Origin: DASWIV01 sp036397475
GTDB lineage: Bacteria > JAJVIF01 > JAPKYR01
Reading direction: 5' to 3'
DNA length: 5,589 nt
Assembly: GCA_036397475.1 (NCBI GenBank)
Contig: DASWIV010000271.1
Span: 1 to 5,589 of the forward strand
The position numbers and the translations under genes were made by a program. This document shows, in pieces, positions 1 to 5,589 of the stretch. The notes beneath the pieces were generated by a model, which ran no database searches, had not been told where the DNA came from, and saw only the letters and a program-made list of their open reading frames with translations. How positions within the stretch are numbered: the stretch's first letter is position 1; the number at the start of each line of letters is the position of its first letter.

Positions 1-1361
1 TGGTAAAGGGTTTCTCCACCGTTTGGCGCGGTCACCTGAATTGAAGATCCGGGATCGGTACCCAGCGGAATGTTGTAGCGGAAGTAAGCAGCCAGTCGGT
101 CATCATTGGCGATGAGGCCCGTTCCGGGATCGAAATCTGCCGGTTCTTCGCTCTCGACAATTATCAGGATCGGGAGTACTCCGGTATTTTGCGGCGAAAC
201 ACCGCCGATGTCGAAGTTATAAATGGATGAAATTCCCGTATTGCCATCCTGCCCGGCAATAGCGAGGTATGTTGAATCGAATATCACATAATCGCCGGGA
301 ATAACTCCCGAAGGACCTTCAATAATAACCTGGTGAAGTTCACCGGTCACTCCCATTGAATTCTGCAGAGAACCCCAGTCAAGAATTTCAAGATCGAGGT
401 TTATGCTTCCTCCGCCGGAATTACCGTCGTGCCAAACAGTCGAATTGTCCGTAATTCCGACATAGATGGCTTCGTCGGCATTTGCTGAGAACGGGAAATC
501 TCCGGGTACTTCGAGGATATCCGGATTTCCGGAAAGTGCCGGATCCGGTTCGACCCAACTCGCGACAACCGCGTACTGGAACACGATACTCGGGAGCTGA
601 TCGACCAGTGGGAATTTTATATTGTACTGGCGGTGATTGAACGCGGTCGAGCTGAACATGCCTCTTCCATCGACTTCCGCAGGATCGGAGTAATATTCAA
701 CCACATCCTCATCGAGATCGAGGCCATCGGCGAATAGTTTATATCCATTAATTGTGGATGTGAATTTGGATATATCTTTATCCCCGAGCGCTCCGGGAGT
801 GAAATCCAGGATTGTTCCCATGTCGGGGAATTCGGTAGGATTCATCCAGCGGCAATATCCGTCGGAATTGATAAGGACGGGCTCATCGTCGCCGTTTGTC
901 CAGACCACATCGGGATCATAATTACTGGAGCGTGAACCTGGAGTTATGAAAAGGCCCATGACATCAAAGCCGCCATACTTGTCGAACCCTTTAAACGGAT
1001 GCTCAAGTCCGACATCGACACCGATCAGTCCCTGCGTGAACCATTCGGTGACGTCGTTGACCGCAATCTGAAGATTGCTTAATTTCCCGGCAGGCGGCTG
1101 CAGGAAAGTGACGACATCCACAGTATATTGAGCGCCTCTGAGTGGAACGATCTCAACCTCGTGTGTTTCGGTGTCGATCGCAATTTCCCAGTAACCCCAG
1201 ATATTTTTTGATGTCTGAAAATCTGACTGGGAATTGTGCGCGGGGGTAATTTCAGGATTTGCGCCATTGGCGGTATCCGGAAGTATCGGAGAATTACCTG
1301 AACAACCCACTGCTATAACCATTGCTGTTGCCAGAAACAGGGTGAATAATCGGTGAATCAC
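1..1361 (-). CDS. Putative surface lipoprotein of unknown function (partial, C-terminus beyond left edge)
   Basis: An uninterrupted minus-strand reading frame of 453 codons runs off the left edge with no stop. The start is a GTG at 1361: an in-frame TAA lies just upstream, no ATG lies between, and AGGAG sits 7 bases before it. The first ATG (residue 14) would cut the signal peptide in half. Residues 1-19 form a short basic then hydrophobic signal ending in AVGC, so Cys20 is the likely lipidated residue. The mature protein looks like beta-sandwich modules: about 52-270 (beginning NIWGYWEIAID), about 305-435 (glycine-rich start, then a strand LDLEILDWG), and at 441-450 IQVTAPNGGE. The last resembles the opening strand of a Kre9/KNH-type Ig-like domain that would continue outside the window. 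I do not recognise the first two modules and assign no function. The gene is divergent from the S8 protease gene. Confidence is high that it is coding, low on role. Confidence 0.85.
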   Translation of the reverse strand, partial: MIHRLFTLFLATAMVIAVGCSGNSPILPDTANGANPEITPAHNSQSDFQTSKNIWGYWEIAIDTETHEVEIVPLRGAQYTVDVVTFLQPPAGKLSNLQIAVNDVTEWFTQGLIGVDVGLEHPFKGFDKYGGFDVMGLFITPGSRSSNYDPDVVWTNGDDEPVLINSDGYCRWMNPTEFPDMGTILDFTPGALGDKDISKFTSTINGYKLFADGLDLDEDVVEYYSDPAEVDGRGMFSSTAFNHRQYNIKFPLVDQLPSIVFQYAVVASWVEPDPALSGNPDILEVPGDFPFSANADEAIYVGITDNSTVWHDGNSGGGSINLDLEILDWGSLQNSMGVTGELHQVIIEGPSGVIPGDYVIFDSTYLAIAGQDGNTGISSIYNFDIGGVSPQNTGVLPILIIVESEEPADFDPGTGLIANDDRLAAYFRYNIPLGTDPGSSIQVTAPNGGETLY

Positions 1362-1368
1362 TTGAAGA

Positions 1369-1373
1369 CTCCT
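1369..1373 (-). promoter_or_regulatory. Ribosome binding site of the left lipoprotein gene
   Basis: AGGAG on the minus strand, 7 bases before the GTG at 1361. It decides the start: the only other early candidate, the ATG at codon 14, lies inside the signal peptide, and upstream extension is blocked by an in-frame TAA. Confidence 0.75.
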
Positions 1374-1415
1374 GATAATTTAATTTTAAAAGGTAATAAA
1401 ATGGTAACATATAAT

Positions 1416-1444
1416 ATTATTGCATATTTGGAAATTTACGGCAA
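1416..1444 (-). promoter_or_regulatory. Candidate sigma-70-type promoter for the left lipoprotein gene
   Basis: Read on the minus strand, TTGCCG (1444-1439; 4 of 6 to TTGACA) is followed after exactly 17 bases by AATAAT (1421-1416; 5 of 6 to TATAAT). A TGC lies directly before the -10, matching the extended -10 pattern TGn. Transcription would start near 1409 and leave a leader of about 50 bases. The region is AT-rich, so chance matches are common, and the sigma-factor preference of this organism is unknown. Confidence 0.35.
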
Positions 1445-1462
1445 GTAGATTTAAATTATGAT
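1435..1462 (+). promoter_or_regulatory. Candidate promoter for the S8 protease gene (upstream option)
   Basis: TTTACG (1435-1440, 4 of 6 to the -35 consensus), a 16-base spacer, then TATGAT (1457-1462, 5 of 6 to the -10 consensus). It would give a leader of about 100 bases. A second TATGAT at 1511-1516 with TTGTGC 17 bases upstream (1488-1493, 3 of 6) is an alternative with a leader of about 45 bases. A TAAATTTG at 1483-1490 matches the Bacteroidota -7 element TAnnTTTG, but no matching TTTG lies at the right distance upstream. None of the three is decisive. Confidence 0.22.
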
Positions 1463-1556
1463 ATTTCCACCCTTAAAAAGCCTAAATTTGTGCCTTTAAT
1501 AATAATGTTGTATGATTTTTTGTAATGGGTTGGTTCCAATCGTACAGTTTTCCCGT

Positions 1557-1563
1557 GGAGGAG
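1557..1563 (+). promoter_or_regulatory. Strong ribosome binding site of the S8 protease gene
   Basis: GGAGGAG, with GGAGG ending 6 bases before the ATG at 1568. This is a near-perfect Shine-Dalgarno sequence. It supports the chosen start, which is also the only one that retains the complete lipoprotein signal peptide. Confidence 0.85.
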
Positions 1564-1567
1564 ATTC

Positions 1568-4500
1568 ATGAATCAGTATAATTTTCTGAGCCAAAGGCTT
1601 ATCATAGGGCTTTCTATCTTTTCGCTGCTGTTCGTAATGCTGAGCTGCGGTAAAGGATCGCCGACTGAGCCATCGCTGAGCGATCAAAACGTCACGGGAA
1701 ATAACACCGAAATTAAGGATAATTTAGAGTCCGCCGGGAGCGCATACGAATTAAATGTGCCTCAGGACCGTGCCCCATACGCTGAGGGTGAAGTTCAGGT
1801 GGTCTTTTACGACCCTGGCCAGATTTCGACCGGTACGCTCGAATCCGCTTATCCCCTGGAACTGATCCGTAAGATCCCGCTGCGATGGGGCACGATTTTC
1901 CACATGAAAATCACGGATGGCACCCCCGTTCCAGAGATGGTGTCGATTTTAAGGCAGGACCCGTACGTCAGGTTCGCCGAACCGAACAATGCTTATTATT
2001 TCGCCGAAGCTCCATATTTTCCAAACGATCCCTTGTATGAACGCGACGATGAGGGCAACGATCCTCGGGACAATATGTACGACCAGTGGGGACCGTCGCA
2101 TGTAGGAGCGAATATCGTGTGGAATGAACAGAAAGGATCGTCGGATGTGATTGTCGCGATCATCGATACCGGAATTCGGCGTACTCATGAAGATCTGGTG
2201 GACCGAATCTGGATCAATGAAGATGAGATTCCTGATAATGCAATTGACGATGACAACAATGGTTATGTGGATGACACGTGGGGCTGGAACCTTGCAGGCC
2301 ACAATAATAACCCTGCTGATAACGGGGTAGCCGGATATCACGGCTCTGCATGCTCGGGAGTAGTTGCCGCTACCCAGGATAATAACCTGGGCCTGACGGG
2401 AATGGCGCCGGGTGTGAGGCTGATGGCACTGAGTACATCGTTCGGGGCAGCGTGGGAAACTGAAATCACCGAGGGAGTAAATTATGCGGCGATGAACGGT
2501 GCCGAGATTGTGAGCATGTCGTTTGGCGGAGCGCAGCAGAGCGAGATAATGGAAACCGCGATGAACGACGCGTGGGATGGCGGCCATGGCATCAACCTGA
2601 TCGCCGCCGCTCACAACTATAATTCGACCAGCTACATTTATCCGGCGGCTTACGACGCGGTGATGAGTATCGCGGCTACCATCTGTTTTACCTCGAATGG
2701 AAGTCCGATCGATGAACATAAGATCACGGCCGGGCAGGATGGCTACGGATGGGGATCTAATTACGGTGACTGGATTCATGTCTCGGCATACGGAGAAAGG
2801 TATACGACGGTCCATGGCGGCGGAGACGATCAGTACAAGGATGGCTACAATCACGGGTTTTTCGGAGGAACGTCGAACGCGACTCCGATGACAGCGGGAA
2901 CAATGGCTCTGATTCACAGCCAGTTTCCGGGGATGAGCGCTGAATGGTACTGGTCGCGGATGCAGAACACGGTCGACGACCTCGGCGATCCCGGATTCGA
3001 TATTCTCACGGGATGGGGGCGCATAAATCCCGTCAGGGCTCTTTACGGATCGGACAGATTTACAGGCCTCGAAGACCCGGATGGGTTTGTCGGGATGGTG
3101 CTTCCGGACGCGGAGATGTACGACACGATACACGATTTCCCCGGTAATCCATTCAATGACACATACGATCTTTACAAGGTAACAGTGAACCAGGAAGGAT
3201 TCCTGAACATATACCTCGATATTTTCACGTGGGGCGAGGACCTGGACATGGAAGTTTATTCGGATCCCCAGATGACTGATCTTATTGGAAGTTCGTACGA
3301 TGAAAACCACGCCACAAACAGCTTTGAATCGATCGGATTCGCCGATGCAAAGCCGGGAGAGGAATATTTCATCAAGGTGCTTTCGTCGGGCGAAGGAAGC
3401 TCGACCACCTACGGGCTCAGGACAAGAATGTACACAAACGAGCTGGTTGTAACGGGGGAAAGCATTGCTCCACCATTCGTTCACCAGACCGGCAACAAGG
3501 TCCCGTTTTTAAAATTAAATGTTCATTGCGGATTCCAGGCCACACTGGATGGCCTGAATATCTCCAAGCACGGTACTACTCCGGATGAGGTGTTATCCCA
3601 GGTATATATTTACCAGGATGCAAACCAGAATGGCGGATTCGATCAGGCCGATCAGTTGCTGATGCAAGCCACACCACCATCGCTGAACAGGGTCAGGTTC
3701 GAAAACATGAATAAATTTTTCGACATTGATCATGACCTGGTTTTATTTGTTGTGGCGGATTTTTCCCTGTCCCCGGACGACACTACAATAAGCCTGTCGC
3801 TGGAATCGTATAAGGATGTGATTACCGAGGAAGGGCTTGTCGCTCATTACGCCGGATTCCCGATCCGCAGCGATGACGTTCTGATAGGCACCGACTCCGA
3901 ACCGCCGTACTGGCTTACAACCACGGGTGCACAAACGACAGAGCCTTTCTACCATTCGGTAACAGTCGGATGGAATGAAGCTGACGACCTCCTTACCCCT
4001 CCGGTAAAATATAACATCTACTATTCGACAGAATTCCCGTCGGACATCAGCGCGATGCAGTCCATTCTCGATGCCGGTTACGTGGGTGGCGACACCACGG
4101 ATTACGAGTACGAGCTTAAAAGCCTTCCGGCAGGCGACGAGCATTTCTTTGTCTTAAGGGCGGAAGACCAGGTCGGGAATGAAGACCAGAATTTCGATGT
4201 GATCAGCGGGATCCCGGGAGATAATGGCGATCCGGCTAATCCGCAGATAATAAATTCATTTTTTGTCAGTGGAATATACCAGTTCGATGTCGACGGCGAC
4301 ATCATGGCGGTCGCAAGGCTGAACTCGGGAGTGTACACGTATATTCTTGATGAGCCGACCGTCCCGCAATGGCAGGGCTCGTGGTTTGGAGATACCGCGT
4401 ATAACGTCACGGTAAATGGGGACTATATTTATGTCGGAGGCTCAACCAATGTAAATGTTCTGGACGTTACCGATCCGGCGAATCCTGTCTTAACCGATTC

Positions 4501-5104
4501 TGCGGCAAACACATTCAACTGGAGGACGGATTTTGCGGATAGCTGGATATACACGGTGAACAGCTCGGGACAGCTTTTCCCGGTCGACGCATCCGATCCA
4601 GACAATTTAATCGACTATCCCCTCGTTGACCCGCCGGGATTCGGATTTACTTCAGATCTCCTTTGCACAACCGATGCCATTTATAATATCGGACAGAATT
4701 CCATTTACGCTATTGATCGAACAGACCCGTCCGCTCCGGTATTCACTACTGAATTCGGGAACGCCAACAGCTACGGATTATATGCGTATGGAGATTACCT
4801 GATTTCCAATGAATGGGGAACAGGGACCCTGAATATCTGGGATATCTCTGTCGATCCGTTGAATCCGGCACTTACAGGATCAACGACCGATGGTCCCGGC
4901 GCAAGCAATTTTAATTGTGTGGTCGTCGGGGACTACGCGTATACTACAAAATCTGATTTCGGGCTGGTTGTCTACGATATATCCGACCCTTCGAATCCCA
5001 CATACACCGGGGAATTAGCAATCGCCGGTGCGAGTTACATCAGGGCTCATGGCGACGTAATTTACGTAATGGGTAACAACAGCATGTTGTATGTGATTGT
5101 GTAA
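1568..5104 (+). CDS. Lipoprotein subtilisin-like serine protease (S8 family) with PPC-like, Fn3 and LVIVD beta-propeller domains
   Basis: This 1178-residue protein is a predicted lipid-anchored endopeptidase exposed outside the inner membrane. Residues 1-26 are a lipoprotein signal ending VMLSC, so Cys27 is the likely anchor. Residues about 65-147 resemble the I9/fervidolysin-type prodomain (ending DPYVRFAEPN), expected to be removed by self-cleavage. The S8 domain spans about 170-495: Asp200 in IIDTG, His258 in YHGSACSG, oxyanion Asn350 in AAAHN and Ser436 in GGTSNATPMTAG. The triad is complete, so activity is expected. An acidic probable calcium loop lies at 223-236. Then come a PPC-like domain (about 510-622), an unassigned beta domain (about 624-774) with an EF-hand-like loop at 684-695, an Fn3-like domain (about 778-885; YNIYYS core), and seven LVIVD-type repeats (888-1178). 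No type IX or LPXTG sorting tail is visible, consistent with lipid anchoring. Substrate is unknown; the C-terminal half probably binds a protein or carbohydrate partner. Confidence 0.93.
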   Translation: MNQYNFLSQRLIIGLSIFSLLFVMLSCGKGSPTEPSLSDQNVTGNNTEIKDNLESAGSAYELNVPQDRAPYAEGEVQVVFYDPGQISTGTLESAYPLELIRKIPLRWGTIFHMKITDGTPVPEMVSILRQDPYVRFAEPNNAYYFAEAPYFPNDPLYERDDEGNDPRDNMYDQWGPSHVGANIVWNEQKGSSDVIVAIIDTGIRRTHEDLVDRIWINEDEIPDNAIDDDNNGYVDDTWGWNLAGHNNNPADNGVAGYHGSACSGVVAATQDNNLGLTGMAPGVRLMALSTSFGAAWETEITEGVNYAAMNGAEIVSMSFGGAQQSEIMETAMNDAWDGGHGINLIAAAHNYNSTSYIYPAAYDAVMSIAATICFTSNGSPIDEHKITAGQDGYGWGSNYGDWIHVSAYGERYTTVHGGGDDQYKDGYNHGFFGGTSNATPMTAGTMALIHSQFPGMSAEWYWSRMQNTVDDLGDPGFDILTGWGRINPVRALYGSDRFTGLEDPDGFVGMVLPDAEMYDTIHDFPGNPFNDTYDLYKVTVNQEGFLNIYLDIFTWGEDLDMEVYSDPQMTDLIGSSYDENHATNSFESIGFADAKPGEEYFIKVLSSGEGSSTTYGLRTRMYTNELVVTGESIAPPFVHQTGNKVPFLKLNVHCGFQATLDGLNISKHGTTPDEVLSQVYIYQDANQNGGFDQADQLLMQATPPSLNRVRFENMNKFFDIDHDLVLFVVADFSLSPDDTTISLSLESYKDVITEEGLVAHYAGFPIRSDDVLIGTDSEPPYWLTTTGAQTTEPFYHSVTVGWNEADDLLTPPVKYNIYYSTEFPSDISAMQSILDAGYVGGDTTDYEYELKSLPAGDEHFFVLRAEDQVGNEDQNFDVISGIPGDNGDPANPQIINSFFVSGIYQFDVDGDIMAVARLNSGVYTYILDEPTVPQWQGSWFGDTAYNVTVNGDYIYVGGSTNVNVLDVTDPANPVLTDSAANTFNWRTDFADSWIYTVNSSGQLFPVDASDPDNLIDYPLVDPPGFGFTSDLLCTTDAIYNIGQNSIYAIDRTDPSAPVFTTEFGNANSYGLYAYGDYLISNEWGTGTLNIWDISVDPLNPALTGSTTDGPGASNFNCVVVGDYAYTTKSDFGLVVYDISDPSNPTYTGELAIAGASYIRAHGDVIYVMGNNSMLYVIV
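2075..3052 (+). other. Peptidase S8 catalytic domain within the lipoprotein protease
   Basis: Residues about 170-495. Catalytic codons: Asp200 at 2165-2167, His258 at 2339-2341, Ser436 at 2873-2875; oxyanion Asn350 at 2615-2617. Order and spacing match subtilases. The histidine motif is HGSACSG rather than HGTHVAG; Cys262 (2351-2353) lies four residues after the catalytic His, the position of Cys73 in proteinase K. The acidic stretch at 2246-2275 (DDDNNGYVDD) is typical of large secreted subtilases and probably binds calcium. Domain ends are estimated from where subtilase-like sequence gives way to the next module. Confidence 0.9.
3617..3652 (+). other. EF-hand/dockerin-like calcium-binding loop in the protease's unassigned beta domain
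   Basis: Residues 684-695 read DANQNGGFDQAD. Against the 12-residue EF-hand loop this places D at 1, N at 3, N at 5, G at 6, a hydrophobic F at 8, D at 9 and D at 12, which is a good fit. It sits inside a beta-rich stretch (about 624-774), so it is more likely a stand-alone calcium loop stabilising an extracellular beta domain than a helical EF-hand. No second copy is nearby, which argues against a true dockerin (normally a tandem pair). Confidence 0.6.
4229..5101 (+). repeat. Seven LVIVD-type repeats forming a probable seven-bladed beta-propeller (protein-level repeat)
   Basis: Residues 888-1178 contain a repeating linker of the form D-P-x-x-P or a variant, with its proline at 889, 930, 970, 1011, 1054, 1097 and 1141, a period of 40-44 residues. 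Between each pair lies a strand of the type x-G-D-x-I-Y-V: at about 908, 949, 989, 1033, 1073, 1119 and 1160, also seven. Clear copies are DVTDPANPVL, DRTDPSAPVF and DISDPSNPTY. The protein ends with SMLYVIV, the strand that normally precedes a linker, while the first linker (DPANPQ) lacks that strand. The C-terminal strand can therefore complete the first blade. The repeats are diverged at DNA level. The LVIVD family is common in secreted bacterial proteins, with no enzymatic role established from sequence. Confidence 0.8.
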
Positions 5105-5129
5105 AAAAAATCAGGTTGTAAATGAAAAA

Positions 5130-5153
5130 AAGCCGCGTGGACACACGCGGCTT
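5130..5153. terminator. Bidirectional intrinsic terminator between convergent genes
   Basis: A perfect 10-bp stem, AAGCCGCGTG and CACGCGGCTT, around a 4-base loop GACA. On the plus strand it is followed by TTATTTATT (with the stem's last T's), 25 bases after the protease stop codon. On the minus strand the hairpin is followed by a run of T's (seven in all, counting two in the stem), complementing the A-run at 5125-5131, 24 bases after the stop of the right-hand gene. The minus-strand tail is the more canonical. It probably ends transcription of both genes. Confidence 0.88.
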
Positions 5154-5177
5154 ATTTATTGTCTTATAGAAGTTTGA

Positions 5178-5589
5178 TTACGATGTTGGAATCACAAAGT
5201 TTCCGTTGACGAGTTGGATATCATAGTTTCCGACTCCAAGCGGTCCCGGGGTAACCTCATATGCCCAGGTGAACAAGGCATCGTATCCGTAGTTATCCTG
5301 CGGGGCCATTGTATCCGGATCGCGGCAGACTACCGAGGAATCACTTACGTCAATTGCCGGCAGCCAGTCCCACGCGTCGACCATAACGATCTGGTACTGA
5401 ACGACATCGTCGACCTCGTACCCGATCAGGATCAGGTCCTGCATTGAGCCATCGGGAAGCTCAAAGGTAGTGTTGTATGCCGAGATGTGCTGATCGTCGA
5501 AAGTATCCGAATCCGATGTTGCGATAACCATCGGGGATGTCCATGAGCTCGATGAATCTGTCAGCATCGATACGAGCAGATGGTCATCG
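5178..5589 (-). CDS. C-terminal part of a probable secreted protein of unknown function (start beyond right edge)
   Basis: The minus-strand frame is open from the right edge to a TAA at 5180-5178, giving 136 residues. An ATG at 5567 is probably an internal Met: no Shine-Dalgarno sequence precedes it, and the seven codons before it (DDHLLVS) continue the same strand-like pattern. The visible part is acidic and rich in Ser, Asp, Thr and aromatic residues, with alternating beta-strand-like segments such as LILIGYEV and YQIVMVDAW. The segment SSWTSPMVIA followed by an Asp-rich turn recalls BNR/sialidase-type propeller strands, but this is too short to assign. It ends FVIPTS with no membrane segment or sorting signal. 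It converges on the protease gene and shares the terminator at 5130-5153. Function not recognised. Confidence 0.8.
   Translation of the reverse strand, partial: DDHLLVSMLTDSSSSWTSPMVIATSDSDTFDDQHISAYNTTFELPDGSMQDLILIGYEVDDVVQYQIVMVDAWDWLPAIDVSDSSVVCRDPDTMAPQDNYGYDALFTWAYEVTPGPLGVGNYDIQLVNGNFVIPTS

Larger units (their letters stand above)
1362..1567. other. AT-rich divergent intergenic region
   Basis: This 206-bp gap between two divergent start codons is clearly richer in A and T than the coding DNA on either side. It carries both ribosome binding sites and the promoter candidates listed separately. It also contains small palindromes: ATAATATTAT at 1411-1420, ATTTAAAT at 1449-1456, and the imperfect inverted repeat GGTTGG-TT-CCAATC at 1528-1541. 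I see no RNA gene, riboswitch-like structure or convincing small ORF in it; the short minus-strand frame crossing 1496-1687 overlaps the start of the protease gene and has no protein features. Confidence 0.7.

Noticed and set aside
1079..1267. A 62-codon minus-strand frame starting ATG inside the left lipoprotein gene
   Set aside because: It is out of frame with the 453-codon lipoprotein frame, which has a start, ribosome binding site and signal peptide and covers the whole stretch.
1483..1490. Bacteroidota-type -7 promoter element TAAATTTG
   Set aside because: It matches TAnnTTTG, but no TTTG element is found 17-23 bases upstream. A single match in AT-rich DNA is likely by chance, and the phylum is not established.
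1949..3484. A 511-codon open frame on the minus strand, fully inside the protease gene
   Set aside because: It lies in exact codon-on-codon register with the protease gene, where minus-strand stops can arise only from sense codons TTA, CTA and TCA. The gene avoids those codons here (Ser is often TCG or AGC, Leu often CTG, CTT or CTC), which leaves the antisense frame open. The antisense product has no domain, signal or plausible ribosome binding site that I can see.
3743..4144. A 133-codon antisense frame inside the protease gene
   Set aside because: Same codon-register effect as the longer antisense frame; the translated product is rich in Arg, Val and Cys with no recognisable feature, while the sense strand encodes clear domains.
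4229..5101. DNA-level tandem repeat or CRISPR-like array suggested by the regular 120-132 base period
   Set aside because: The period is at protein level only (LVIVD repeats). The DNA copies are too diverged for tandem repeats, and no short identical repeats with spacers are present.
5214..5447. A 77-codon plus-strand frame in the right-hand region
   Set aside because: It is antisense to the right-hand minus-strand gene and shows no ribosome binding site or protein feature. The minus-strand frame runs through to the window edge and ends next to a terminator.
5178..5567. Treating the right-hand gene as a complete 129-residue protein starting at 5567
   Set aside because: No Shine-Dalgarno sequence precedes that ATG, there is no signal peptide, and the frame stays open to the edge with strand-like sequence. 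It is better read as the end of a longer protein.

Overview
The window holds parts or all of three protein-coding genes, all of a secreted or surface type. The one complete gene encodes a very large, lipid-anchored subtilisin-family protease. I see no rRNA, tRNA, CRISPR array, insertion sequence or phage gene. Coding DNA is of roughly balanced GC content and the one promoter-bearing gap is strongly AT-rich. Both visible N-termini are lipoprotein signal peptides, which fits a Gram-negative-type bacterium. The mix of a multidomain S8 protease, a PPC-like domain, an Fn3 domain, LVIVD repeats and a 'PNGGE' Ig-like motif is common in uncultivated lineages around the FCB group and similar candidate phyla. 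This placement is an impression from protein style, not a demonstrated assignment.

Layout: positions 1-1361 (minus strand) are the first 453 codons of a lipoprotein of unrecognised function, cut off by the left edge. Positions 1362-1567 are a divergent AT-rich promoter gap serving this gene and the next. Positions 1568-5104 (plus strand) encode the 1178-residue S8 protease. Its order is lipoprotein signal, I9-like prodomain, catalytic domain (Asp200, His258, Ser436), PPC-like domain, an unassigned beta domain with an EF-hand-like loop, an Fn3-like domain, and seven LVIVD-type repeats that appear to close into a seven-bladed beta-propeller. Positions 5105-5177 carry a hairpin that looks like a shared bidirectional terminator. 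Positions 5178-5589 (minus strand) are the last 136 codons of a third gene, cut off by the right edge.

The genes lie on alternating strands (divergent, then convergent), so no two share an operon. The divergent pair could share regulation through the 206-bp gap. The likely common theme is cell-surface or periplasmic proteins with many beta domains. Nothing here proves that they act together, and I do not see a defence, mobile or biosynthetic system.
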